In this document: one piece after another, positions 45,992 to 57,718 of the stretch | How positions within the stretch are numbered: the stretch's first letter is position 1 | Layout of the letters: the number at the start of each line of letters is the position of its first letter | Assembly (NCBI GenBank): GCA_947311845.1 | Contig: CAMZMU010000111.1 | Location: 27,083,046-27,147,045 of the forward strand | Length of the DNA: 64,000 nucleotides | Source of the DNA: Poa pratensis | Lineage: Eukaryota > Streptophyta > Magnoliopsida > Poales > Poaceae | Direction of reading: 5' to 3' | Notes under the pieces: model-generated | Database searches by the model: none | The model's input: the letters and a program-made list of their open reading frames with translations, nothing else | What the model was told of the DNA's origin: nothing | Position numbers and translations under genes: made by a program

Positions 45992-47499
45992 ATGGGAGAC
46001 GGCGAGGATGACCGCATCAGCGACCTCCACGACGACCTCCTCGGTAACATCATCTCCCGCCTCCCCGTCAAGGAGGCCGCCCGCACCGCCGCCCTCGCCT
46101 CCCGCTGGCGCCACCTCTGGCGTTCAACCCCGCTCGTCCTACACGATGGGGACTTCCCGGAGCACATGCGCGCCGCCACCGTTGCCCGAATCCTCGCCGA
46201 CCACCCGGGCCCCTTCTGCACTGTCGTCATCCACAGATGCAGGTTCGTCACCCAGTCCCCTGAGCTCGATGAGTGGCCACACCTCCTCGCCGCCAAGACC
46301 ATCCAGACACTTCTCTTCGCCAATGAAACGCCCACCGGCGCTCGGGCCCCATTCTTGTGCCTCCCCAACGACATCCTCCGCTGCACCTCGCTCCAGCAAC
46401 TCGCCCTGGCCTTCTGGACGTTACCTGACCACCTCTCCCGCAGCCTAGTAGCATTTCCCCCCTCCGGATGCTCTTGATGACAAACATCACGATGTCCGAA
46501 CAGGCCCTCGGCCACTTGCTCGCTGCCAGCCCCGTTTTGGAGACCCTTGTACTCGTTTGCCCCGTAACGCGCTTCCATCTCCGCGGCCAAAAGCTCCGGT
46601 GCGTGATAGTTTATCCTTTGGAGGAGTTTGTGGTGGTGGAGGCGCCGCTCCTGGAGCGGCTCATCTTGGTGAAGCCGTGGCGTAGTGCTGGTCCTGTGAG
46701 AGTCAAGATTGCCTCTACATCGAATCTGCGGGTGCTCGGCTACATGGAGCCAATGGTTCACAAGCTGCAGATCAATGGCAACATCATCAAAGTGCGTACA
46801 ACTGCCTTTCTATCTCTCTGTCAACACGACCTTTTCTATGAAAATTTAACAGTTAACGAGTATGGTGTCTATTCTTAATTGCAGTCTGACACAGTGGCAA
46901 GTCCAAGCACTGTGGTTCCAGGCATCAAGATATTGGCACTCAAGGTGAACTTTTCTGTCTTAGAGGAGGTCAAGATGGTGGCCAGCTTGCTCAGATGCTT
47001 TCCCAACGTGTACACGCTGCACATCCAGGTGTTCATTTAGTCAGTAGTTTAGCAATCATGCCATTAGTTATTAAGTATTTAACCGAACTATTCTCTCACT
47101 GGTGTGAATTTGCAGTCTGTCATGTGTGATCCATCTGAAACTGCCTATGAACCCAGTGGGAAGCACAATGCTCAGTTCTGGCAGGAGGCAAGTCCAGTCA
47201 AATTCTTGACATCACACGTCAAGAGGATGGTCTTTGACAATTTCCGAGGGCATCAAGACGAATTTGAATTCCTCAAATCAGTTGCCAGGGATGCGAAAGA
47301 GCTGGAGTCTTTGCTGCTTGTGCCGTCCAGGGAAAAAGTTCTTTCGGCAGACGAGGTGAATGAGATGATAGACAAATTGGAGTGTCCATGGTTTCGAGCA
47401 TGGACCTCTAAAGTTTTGCTGGTGTCGCCTAATGGGGAGAATGACTGGTGCCCCGTGAAAGCGTCCAGTCTCATGGTTGACGACCCTTTTTGTTGTTGA
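45992..47499 (+). CDS. F-box/FBD (LRR-type) protein
   Basis: Exons: 45992-46791, 46885-47028, 47116-47499; GT/AG junctions, phase 0. The ATG has a strong context (CCACCATGG). An F-box lies at residues about 8-50 (ISDLHDDLLGNIISRLPVKE … SRWRHLWR). Leucine-rich stretches follow, and a C-terminal FBD region (SHVKRMVFDNFRGHQDEFEF … LVSPNGENDWCPVKASS). The length is about 442 residues, typical of the large grass FBD family. Such proteins are substrate adaptors of SCF ubiquitin ligases; the target is unknown. One frame break: at 46457-46462 a run of six C makes the frame end at TGA (46475-46477), while the conserved sequence continues in the -1 frame. One more C restores the exon length to a multiple of three. 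It is either a sequence error or a recently disabled gene. Confidence 0.88.
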
Positions 47500-48429
47500 A
47501 CCCATTGTTGGCTGTATGTTTCATGGTCCGAGTTTTTTGCGGAATCACTGACCTTTGTACTGCAAGAGCATGTTGTTCTGTTTTTAGGCATCCATTATCC
47601 CAAGTGATGTCAAATTTAAACTACCATGAGTATATATGGGAGACTAAGAGTTGAAGCTAGCAGAACTACCTGGAAGAGTAGTGTTATGTAATGTCTGTGT
47701 GTTGGTGATATAATAGCTATGTTCTTCTGAATATAGTGTCCCTGTTTTGTAGCATGTCATTTTCTTTTTGCCTTGCCTTTATAGAATGTCACCTCTGTCT
47801 GTTTGGTTCATGGTTATCAGAGTACACAGAGATTGATTGACATGTAATGCGGTCACCTAAGGTGGGTAATGTTTGGAGCATCAAGAAAGATTATGCATCT
47901 TGGTGACCAGGGTACTCTGAGTGCCAATCAGATCAGTGGAATTTCTCTGGGTACAAATCCCCCTCCTATTCATCTCTCATGTTGGCAGATGATTTAAATG
48001 TTTGAGGATCTACTTGTGATCAGGATACTCAGACCATTGCTCTGGTATTATTTCTCAGGATGTTACTTGCGAATTACTCGCCACTAGAGCACACCTGCAT
48101 TTAACGGATCCTAATTAATCAGCATTCATGTGCTTTCCCTTGGAAATGTCTAACCGTACAGTATTACTTCTGTATGGAAATTCGCCTTGCTCTGTATTAA
48201 TTCTACCATGGAAATTTGAGCCTATATGTGTATATGGACAAATCAAACTGTTGCTTCAGTTGGTGGTGCCTCTGGACGTCTTTGCGTTGATCCTTATTCC
48301 GTTTATGTTGAACTAATGAAGCAGCCCAATTATCTCCATATGCCAATCTGCAGGTACAATCAGGTGAATGTATCTACTTTGTCCTCTAGGCACAAGCTAA
48401 CATGAAGCAGGGGAAACATTCTGCACAAA
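47500..48429 (+). other. F-box gene 3' flank
   Basis: AT-rich sequence without supportable coding exons. The F-box transcript end is expected within the first 250 bases. Confidence 0.5.
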
Positions 48430-49333
48430 GTTACAACCAGACACTCCATTTGTTCTTCTGCTGCACGGATGATGGTATCTAAAATTGTTTGGTTTGCTTA
48501 TGTGTGTGAATTATGGCAATCTAGGACTGTTGCATGAGGTCTTCTGTTAATCCTTGCATTCAAGAGCATTTCCATAGATCAAATGCAAGGTTGGTACTCG
48601 AAGGATATTATTTTAGATGCCGTTCCATCTCGAATGGTTCACTTGGGATATGCATGTATCTCTTGCTCTGTTTGAATTCACAACCTTAACTTGAGGTTCT
48701 TCTTCTTTGCATATTCCTTGTAACAAACAATGAAAGGTTTGGCAATGCAATGACAAAGGAGGGCAGGCGAGCAGCATCTTTTTATATTGTTTCTACCTTT
48801 CTTTTGAATAACCTGAGCACTTGTCTCCAATCTATAAAATGTTTGACTGGTGGAATTCTGCATTGCCAGGTTCCTAAGGCCCCCAGGTGTGTTCCATCAT
48901 CGATGCTGGAATACGAGGCAGTGACAGGTTCCTTGGATGATATTGGATCTGAAGATTATCTTAACTGTAAGTATTGCAATCCTTTTGTTCTCCATCAATC
49001 ATGTTGCTTGCTGTTTCCAATTTTGTGCAAGCATCTGTGATACAATTTGCTAATTTCTGTACTGTCTGATCTGAGTAAGGGAGAACTGGTAATCCCAAAC
49101 TTTATATCGGCAGTTTCTTTTGCTCAGTCTAGTGCACGCGAGCAGATTTTTTTTTTCATCTGATGTGACCTTTGAAGACAGAAGCTATTGGAAAATCAAG
49201 ATTTATGAACATACTAAAATGCTGCTGTTGCTCACTTGTCATACTTCCGACTTGTTACAACATTGTTCTGTAGAACATACCCGCATAGGTGATGGTAATT
49301 ATATCGTAAACACAACTTATTTACACAAGGCAA

Positions 49334-49673
49334 GTAGCTGTTAGCTATAAACCTGCACACGATTTATTTCCTTTGTTTACTTAGCATTTTACATGCAAAT
49401 AAGGTAGCACGTGCATGAGCCCACAAATTCATGTGTGCGTGCCTTGCCTTGTGTGTAGTTGAGTCCAGGGTGTAGGTTTAATGCACGTTGAGTCGGCACG
49501 ATCTCGTTAGTCGGGGGATGGCACGGCCGTATCGGATCAGTGAACAACAGAAAAGCTGCAACGTACGCAGCACAAAAAAACCTTGTCTAGTCCGTTCGTG
49601 TGTGTCTCCTCCTGCCTCGTGTTCTTCCACCTCCGGTGAGCGAGCTAGATTCAAGGTCGTTGCTAACAGTAGC
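49334..49673. mobile_element. Solo LTR, 330 bp, with 5-bp target duplication
   Basis: 49339-49668 begins TGTTAGC and ends GCTAACA (perfect 7-bp inverted termini). It is flanked by GTAGC at 49334-49338 and 49669-49673. It is probably a Copia-type LTR left after LTR-LTR recombination. It interrupts the UMP1 pseudogene. Confidence 0.88.
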
Positions 49674-49739
49674 CAATTGGAAGTGTATTCTCTTAAGGAA
49701 TATATTTCACAACGAACAACAGACTGTTTCAACAATTTT

Positions 49740-51046
49740 GTCACACTAAATTTTTTTTAGATAAAGAGCATATATTAATATCGCGATGATACCGATTACA
49801 CCCAGCCTCTACAACAACGCGTGCCCTAGCGGCCCACGGATGCACACAACTCAGAATAAAAAGAAGAATTACAAAAAAAAAATCCCGCTACAGTGATCCA
49901 TTCCTTGTTACAGCAGACCAAACCCCACCAAAACAGTACCAGAAGTCCAACTTCTCCAAAAGCGACGCCTCCAAGAAGGGAACAGTGCTCAAGCGCCGTC
50001 GTCGCCCTGATCATAGATCATAGGTTTTCACCCCGAAGAAAGTCCACACTCGCAAAAACAATGCCTTCACCAAGGCAATTGACAGGCACAACCAATTAAG
50101 GCCAGACCTTGGATTTTCACCCTGAAAGTTTAGACTCTGAACTTCTCCTGTGCTGTCGCCTCCTCTTGCCGTTGCTGTTGTTCCAAGTTACGAATCACCT
50201 AGCCAATCCCTCATCCCACCAGGACTGGAACCACCATTGCAAGTCCTCAAATCTCGGCTTCCATGTCATTCTCCGCACTCTGACTTCATCATGGAACAAA
50301 AGACAAATCCATGATGGCAACATACTGCAGAGCTTCGCAATGCTACCTCTGAAACCAAACGGTCAGAAAAAACATGGCTGCGCGCGACCGAATCCCACCC
50401 GATCCGTCAATCTCCAGGCTAGGTTGCCCAATGGAGTTCGCCGGCGGAGCCTTCCGGAACTCGACAATCCGGCCATATCAATGAAGAGCTGCATCAAGTA
50501 AATCTTCGTCTTGGTGTTAGACAGATCCAGGACTGCCACCTTTATTCAATCCGAGCCGACGAGACTGGCCGGTGTGGATCCAGCCCGCCGCCGCCTGACC
50601 GGCCGCCGGCACCGCCACGGTGCCAAGCAACTGGCTTCACCAGGCATCCCGGCGCCGCCTACTGCCACAGCCTTGAGGCTCAGGCCCGCCCGACCCAGAT
50701 GGGCCGCGAAGCCCGGAACCCCTCGTCCGCAGCAGCAGGGACGTCTCCACCGTGCAAGAGCCGCGCGCCACTGCGGACGACAGCGCCGAGATGCTCGCCG
50801 CCGGGAACCGCAGCACCTCGCTGCCGTCCGCGCCGAATCCCAGGAGATGCCGCCGCCATGGAGGTCGCCGCCTCGCGCGAAGGAGAAGGCCCCGCCGCCG
50901 CCGTCCACGGAGCCTAGCCCGCGGAGAGCCTGGCGGCGGCGGGGAGAGGGAGCTGGGGAGGGCGGGGGGCCTCGCGCCGCCGGGGATGAAGCGCCGCCCG
51001 AGCCGCCTAGGGTTAGGCGACGCGGGGGCCGGGCGTCACACTAAAT
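49740..51046 (-). mobile_element. Minus-strand poly-A retroposon (LINE-related), about 1.28 kb
   Basis: Flanked by GTCACACTAAAT at 49740-49751 and 51035-51046; the uninterrupted site is preserved in UMP1 intron 3 (near 31567). The left end is a T run (a poly-A tail on the minus strand). The right end is a GC-rich 5' leader (51034 leftward: CCCGGCCCCCGCGTCGCC). The GC-rich open frames at 50511-51044 are on both strands and repetitive. No RT is recognisable, so it is non-autonomous or internally deleted. Confidence 0.8.
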
Positions 51047-51285
51047 GATCCAAGCTTGTTGCTTGTTGCTCTGCATCTGGGTATTTAGGGAGCTTGACTC
51101 TTTTTCATGACTTTGGCAGTCTTTTAGAATACTGTCTATATCGGGCCTTGTTTCATGCTGTTGGTTGTCTCGTTTACACAGGTGCTGTCAGCCACCGGTT
51201 GAGAAGGCAGCAGCATGCATGTCGTGAAATGCGTAACTGCCACTCGGGAACCAGAGCCACTTGTCCTGTGTTCCTTCTTCTACTG

Positions 51286-51388
51286 CATGTTTTCAGCTAA
51301 CCCATTCAAAGTTTTTTTGCGTGCAATACTTTGCCCTCTCCATCACTCCAAAAATAGTGCAGCCAACATTGCAGCCACTCGCTCGTCC
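51286..51388 (+). repeat. Direct repeat R1, left of the patatin gene
   Basis: TTTCAGCTAACCCATTCA … CCACTCGCTCGTC. It aligns over about 100 bp with 53485-53600, with small indels. It lies directly upstream of the patatin-like gene and directly after the UMP1 duplicate. Confidence 0.85.
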
Positions 51389-51569
51389 CAAGATCTCACT
51401 AGCAATCATTCAATGATTATTGACATCGATCGGTGCAGTTAACCTCTTGTGCCAGGTAGATTTTCATTGCCCATTCTTCTCCTTCTTCTTGATTGCCGAC
51501 CGAGGTACGGTAAATTGGTTTGCAACAGCGGTTGATCGGAAGGACGAGCGCATTGGGATACGCGCATGG

Positions 51570-53167
51570 ATGGCGAGCTACGCGTGCCGGCGTCCGTGTG
51601 AGTCGTGCAGCACGAGGGCGATGGCAGGCAGCGTCGTTGGCCAGCCGGTGGCGCCGGGGCAGAGGGTAACGGTCCTAACCATCGACGGCGGCGGCATCCG
51701 TGGTCTCATCCCGGGCACCATCCTTGCCTTCCTCGAAGCCAAGTTACAAGAGCTTGACGGGCCGGATGCACGGCTGGCGGACTATTTTGACTGCATTGCC
51801 GGGACCAGCACCGGCGGGCTCATCACCGCCATGTTGACCACGCCCGGCGAGCACAGGCGCCCGCTCTTCGCCGCCAAGGATATCAACCGCTTCTACCTCG
51901 ATAACGGCCCATACATTTTTCCCCAAACGTGAGTCTCTCTATCTATCAGACATCTAAGAATACTGTCACAGGAACAATCTCATGGATTTATCATTTATGC
52001 AAGTTAAAGTGGTGATTAATTGATTGAAAAGTTGTGTCAGGAGGAGCGCACTAGCGGCTGTGATAGCGTCGTTGAGGCGGCCCCGGTACAGCGGCCGGTA
52101 CCTGCACGGCAAGATCAGGAAGATGCTGGGCCAGACGAGGATGTGCGACACACTCACCGACGTCGTCATCCCCACCTTCGACGTCAGGCTCCTCCAGCCC
52201 ATCATCTTCTCCACATACGACGTATGTACGAGAGCTAATTTATGATAACTAATTATAAGAACCTGATCGATCTAAGCTCGATCAAAACCGATATCTGGCC
52301 GTAAACATGGATTGGTCATGCAGGCCAGGAGCATGCCTCTGAAGAACGCGCTGCTTGCCGACGTCTGCATCAGCACCTCCGCCGCTCCGACCTACCTCCC
52401 TGCGTACTACTTCCAGACCGAAGACGACAACGGCAAGACGCGCGAGTACAACCTTATTGACGGCGGTGTTGCGGCAAACAATCCGGTAAATTAATTGGCT
52501 GTGTCGTGTAATATTCAGATGAGCACGGATGGCTTGGGTAGTGACGAGTTGATCAATAATTGTCCGGCTCTGTGTGTGAGAGATGCAGACGATGGTTACA
52601 ATGACGCAAATCACCAAGAAGATGATTTGCAAGGACAAGGAGAACTTGTACCCGGTGAAGCCGTCGGACTGCGGCAAGTTCCTGGTGCTGTCCATCGGGA
52701 CCGGCTCGACGTCCGACCAGGGGCTGTACACGGCGAAGCAGTGCTCCCGGTGGGGCATCATCCGGTGGCTGCGCAACAAGGGCATGGCACCCATCATCGA
52801 CATCTTCATGGCGGCCAGCTCGGACCTGGTGGACATCCACGCCGCCGTGCTTTTCCAGTCGCTGCACAGCGACGGCAACTACCTCCGGATCCAGGACAAC
52901 TCGCTCCGGGGCGCAGCTGCCACGGTGGACGCGGCGACGCCCGAGAACATGAGGGAGCTCATCGGGATCGGCGAGCGGATGCTGGCTCAGCGTGTGTCGA
53001 GGGTGAACGTGGAGACCGGGAGGTACGAGGAGGTGCAGGGGGCCGGGAGCAACGCAGACGCGCTCGCCGGGTTCGCCAGGCAGCTCTCCGAGGAGAGGAG
53101 GACCAGGTTCGGGCGCCAGCGCGTGAGTTCCGTTCGCAGCACGGGCTGTTCCAAATCTAGGCGCTGA
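51570..53167 (+). CDS. Patatin-like phospholipase (plant PLP)
   Basis: Exons: 51570-51928, 52041-52221, 52324-52485, 52589-53167; GT/AG junctions and consistent phases give an intact 426-residue protein. The start is the ATG opening [11 protein letters not shown]; an in-frame Met at 51621 (MAGSVVGQ) is the alternative. The oxyanion loop is DGGGIRG at residues 39-45, the nucleophile Ser80 sits in GTSTG, and the catalytic Asp226 in DGG. The Ser/Asp dyad is complete. Plant patatin-like proteins are cytosolic or membrane-associated acyl hydrolases acting on phospho- and galactolipids, often in stress, root and defence signalling; the specific role here is unknown. The gene sits between two direct repeats (51286 and 53485). 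Confidence 0.95.
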
Positions 53168-53484
53168 TCTTGAAATGTTTTGTATGTGTGCGAACTTGTC
53201 AGCGCTCGATGTAAAGATGTGATTGATTAGAAGTTAAACAAAATCATTTTTAGGAGCCGAAGCTACATTTGCTGTCAGCCTGTCATGTTCATCTCCCCTG
53301 TTTAACCGTGACTTTTTATCCTTTGAGTCGTTCTTAAACGCCATCTTTTTGGTGGAAACTACAATCATTTTTTTGGGAAAAATGCAGGTCCTATTTTAGG
53401 ATAAATGCAGTCTTAGAATATCTTTTTTTTTTTTTGAGAACTTGTTCCGGTGCAGTTTAACTGTGGTCTCCATTGGACTGTACT

Positions 53485-53600
53485 CATGTTTTCAGCTAAC
53501 CCATTCAGTTTGTTTTTTGCCTGCAACACTTTGAGCTCCCCGTCGCTCCAAAAATAAGGGCATCCCGCCAACATTGCACATTGCAGCCACTCGCTCGTCT
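53485..53600 (+). repeat. Direct repeat R2, right of the patatin gene
   Basis: CATGTTTTCAGCTAACCC … CCACTCGCTCGTCT. It corresponds to R1 with about 10 bp of extra sequence in the middle. Confidence 0.85.
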
Positions 53601-54309
53601 CCTCTCCAAAAGAATCCAACCCTCATATTTTGCAGGTATAATTTTATACAATTGCAAGAAACTGCTGCCGTGGATATTAGTTTTATGCTTACTTGCAACA
53701 AAACATATCAACCGGTTAGGCTAGTCAGTGTATCTACCCCACCGATGTGTATAATTAGAGCTTGAAGTGCTCTAGTTTAAAAAAAATTATATTCTCAAAC
53801 AAATGGCGTGTATTGTTCTACATTAATTTCCGATGCTAATCCTGACCCAGCTTTTAGTCGCCAATGTTGATTGCAGCATTGCCCATCAACTAAATTGGTG
53901 ATAATTTTTTAAACTACTATGTTTGAGTATAGTCAGACGATTCCAACTTTAAGTTTCTTATTTTCCGTAACAAAATTAAATGACGTCTAAGATTAATTGA
54001 AATGAACATCATATAATATGAACTTCTTATTGAAGGACATACCTCCGGGCTTTGAGATATTTTACAAGTTATCTCCTACTTAACTTAAATCATATCAAGT
54101 GGCAAATGGAGACATGAATGTATCTATGTTACTACCTATGTTACTCCCACTATGGCTAGTCTTAGTGATGAAGAGCCTTGCTTGCATGAGACGACCTAGA
54201 TAGCACTCATTGATCCCATCATTGTCTCTTGAAACGAAAGTCTCTATAGGTCTATCCCATGCATTACCTTTACAACAGAAGCTACCTCCTCTCCAGAATT
54301 GCTTCTTTT

Positions 54310-54600
54310 CCAGCACATTTTAGCAAATATATTATAACTAAGGCCACAGTGGGATCCATGGTTTGCTAGTTGCCAACAAGACAAGGGTCCTCAGTTCCTG
54401 CCTCTGGATTGGCCTTAATGTCTACGAAAAGGGTTAGTATATAATTGATATTACTTTTGAATTTGCCTTGGTTGTCTAACTAAAAAGGTTGTCAATTATG
54501 GTATTACTTTCGAATTATAGATAGTCTATGGTGTGCTTTCACTTGAAAGAGGGACTCGAGGCGTGTAGCAGTTACATGATGAGGCAGTCCACTTTTCACA
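54310..54600 (+). repeat. Second copy of the 43320-43955 block
   Basis: Shared landmarks in order: TTATAACTAAGG, GTTTGCTAGTTGCC, CCTCAGTTCCTGCCTCT, and GTGCTTTCACTTGAAAGAGG, matching 43360-43930 without its MITE. It is diverged and non-coding. It supports an old duplication that also produced the UMP1 pseudogene. Confidence 0.6.
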
Positions 54601-55834
54601 ACCTAATTAGTTAAAAATTCCTTTATTCTCGCGTTTATCCTAAACAAGCATGATCAGGTGGATGCTACAATCCCTATAGCCTTCTTCTTTTGCTTTTGTC
54701 AGAGTTAATTAAATAGAGTAGTAGTCTAGTCTCACCAACTAGATTTGGTCTAACTGTCATGGTTGTTGTTTACTCTTTATTCAGATCGAGGTTCAATGTT
54801 CTTTCCAAATTTTTTTTTAAAGGGGAGTAAGAGATTTGTCCCAATCTATTAATTAAGGAGAGAATTAATTACCCAGTTAATTAACGGAAAACCGGGCGAA
54901 ACCAATCAAGTCCACTGTTCCGAGACGTTCCAATCCAACGCACGCATTATGTCATGTAATGTCCATTCTCTTGTAACATCTTGAACGCTCTTTGATTCCA
55001 TGATTGGCATTTGACACACGCAGCACAACACAATGCCACGACGATACTTCTCTATCTTAATGTCGTACGTTGAGGTAGTTAGTGCTCACGTGCATATATT
55101 AACTAATGATTCCATCGTCTTGTTATCCACTAACTTGATCAATATGCTATAGAAGCAACAGGATTTGACGCATCCCGCCGGTACACAGATGAAGCTCACA
55201 CGATACAAGAGCCTCCGGCCCGCAGGCAACATCTACCTGATGTGATGTGATGGGCAGAGCTCCTAATAATGCATAGGCAGAGCTCCTGCTATTTACCGTA
55301 AAAAATGTGTGTGATGGGGAGCCATGCACGAGGCCATGGTCGAGTTCAGTCTGGTTAGGTGGCGCGTCAACTTCCCCCGTCGCGTCTGGCGAGCAAACAA
55401 ACCAACCAACCAAACCCTATCTATCTGTCTATCACTTACACTTGATCGTTCTCGGTTATGTTATGGGGCTATGCTATGCTTGTCTCTCTCGCCCACAAGC
55501 AAAGCAAAACAAAGCAATGCATGATGCACCAAAGGACATGCTACATGCCTACATGTGGGCTGCTACCTACGGATTTACAACGATGCATCCATCACCTGAG
55601 CTGAACTCAGCGAGTCCCACTCTCATCAGCACGATCAAGCTCCAGTCAGAGTGGCGGGATCGATGATGCCACCGCTAAATTACTGGTCGCAACGAGATGA
55701 CACTATGACAGCAACTAACATGGGACAGTAGATACATCCCCACTCTCCACGGCAACAAGTGTTACTTTGAAATATGGCAGTTTCGGGTTAAGTCTATATG
55801 TTCTATCCGCTATGTCTTGTCCACTTCTCCTCTT

Positions 55835-55945
55835 ACCACTACGCCGATGGCATTGGAGGCTGTGCCGAGCCCCTGTTACGCCGAGGGAGCTACGCCGACG
55901 GCATAGCCTATGCCGACGGCAATTTTAGCCGTCGGCCTAGCTGCG
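55835..55945. repeat. Short repeats of a palindromic CCGACGGC-type motif
   Basis: TACGCCGATGGCAT, TACGCCGACGGCAT, ATGCCGACGGCA and AGCCGTCGGCC occur within 110 bp. The layout resembles the subterminal repeats of a CACTA-type transposon, but no intact terminus was found. Confidence 0.4.
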
Positions 55946-57700
55946 CATTCTCTTTGTGCAGGTCCATGCCTTGCGTAATCCCATCTGTTGAATCTTTGCA
56001 TAAAAAACAGGTAACTTCCGACCATAAGATATGGGAAAAATTCTGGCCATGGTCACGTAACGCAGCCTTGGTCTGCCTGTGGCGAGCCTTCTGATCAACA
56101 GTTCAAAATGTCTACCGTTAGATAAGATACCAAATCTTCTTCCTCTCTCTTTACTCCATCCCTTTCTTCAGGAAGTAATAATTGATAAACAAACCACTGA
56201 AGGAATTGACAGGCTGACGGAAGGTTATAGAAACGATCATTTGCGGCGGTTTCAGTAACCCGGCACCGCAGATTCTGAGTTTTAAAGACGAATCAGACGA
56301 TGATGCAGGTGCACCAACGTTGTCTGTTGGACGGAGCAGGTGTCCCGTTGTGGCCCAGCCATATATGTGGGACGATAGTGGATAGACAAGAATATGCGTG
56401 GTTTGGCGTCCCTAATCAAGGCCTGCGGTGCAAGTTTGGTATTTGGCAATCTCTGCGGATGAAGCAACCTAGCTTGTTCATATTCACGATATGTTGCGCC
56501 TGATCTTCCAATCGAAAATTCAAGGGTATATGTTGTTTTTGAGTAAGTGTAAGCTAAGGGCAAAATGTCGCACAAGATTTGAGAGAGTTACCGGTATGAT
56601 CTTTAGAAACCATTGGACAAAACTCATGTCGTCCTAGTTCTCAATAGTACCGTATCCAATTTCTTTTCAAAAAGATCCACATGTATCCACCAAGTTTTTG
56701 TACCGTTAGAGCGTCTCCACCGGTGTCCCCATAGCCCTAGCCATTGGCCCAATGGGGAGGAGGGACACGAAAATTGATCCTAGTGGCGGCCCCATTGGTT
56801 CGGACGGTTCGAAAACTGTTCGGCCACCCTTTATCCGGTCCCAACCATCTTATATAAATCTTCTAACCAAACTAGTATGCTAGGTCACGAAAACCCTTCC
56901 ACTTGCTCAGCGGAGTATTAGAGAGCTGTACAATTGCATCATCTCTATATAAGAACATGACGTTTGGTGCATATATAACAAAAGGTTACATTGAGTCTGT
57001 TAATACTATAATCGCACCATGTTGACGATAGATAGGTCAATTAAACCCAAATCGTGGTTCACTTTTGTAATAAAAAACACATTTTACATTGGTGCAGTGG
57101 ATTTTACAATTTAGTTATTAATAAAAAAAGGCTACATTTAGATTTACATTTTTTAGCATCACTCCCGCGTCAATGCCTCTTTTTGGAACCATTGCATTAG
57201 TACTTACACTTATTTACGTTTGTTTCCATCTTGTTCTAATAAACCGTGTTGCCTGACAACCACCACGATTGAGTTGGGACACAAAACTTATTTTCTTATT
57301 TCTTAGGCATTGCGTGAAGAGGAACAAGGGACATTGGTAGATCTCTGTGTTTGTTAATAAACCCAGAGTCGGCTATGTGGGAAAAGAATCACTTGCTGCA
57401 TCACTATGAGCTTGTAGTCCCAACAAGGTTATAATATTCTTACATACTTGAGCAAGAATTTATAAAACGAGTTGATAATATAATACAGAGAAGGGCGGGT
57501 ACCATCCTAGTCTTCTCTATAGTTCATGTGTTTTGTTTCCTACTGATTCAACACACCATTACACTTAAATCTTGGGGTTTTCATACACCTGTGTTCATAA
57601 AATACTATGTCCCAGCATGGAAATTCCTTTGTACCGAACCCGAACATTACAAAAGAACCATTTCTACGGAAATTCTAGTATCAACTAGAAAATATGTCAT

Positions 57701-57718
57701 GGGGGGGGGGGGGGGGGG
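57701..57718. repeat. Poly-G run, 18 bases
   Basis: A pure mononucleotide tract in otherwise AT-rich DNA. Confidence 0.9.

Larger units (their letters stand above)
48430..51285 (+). pseudogene. Partial UMP1 duplicate (intron 2 end, exon 3, intron 3, downstream), interrupted
   Basis: 48430-49330 aligns with 30435-31320 of the UMP1 gene. It includes exon 3 at about 48870-48967 with both splice sites, where RPPG is altered to RPPRCVPSSMLEYEAVTGSLDD. The match resumes at 49674-49739 and 51047-51285 after two insertions. Exon 4 and its surroundings (about 31580-32165) are deleted, and exons 1 and 2 are absent. It cannot make UMP1. 51085-51160 matches the UMP1 3' flank near 32180-32240, so this was a DNA-level segmental duplication, not a retrocopy. 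Confidence 0.85.

Noticed and set aside
50511..51044. 177-codon plus-strand open frame
   Set aside because: It lies in the GC-rich 5' leader of a minus-strand retroposon, is open in several frames, and has low-complexity Arg/Pro/Ala composition.
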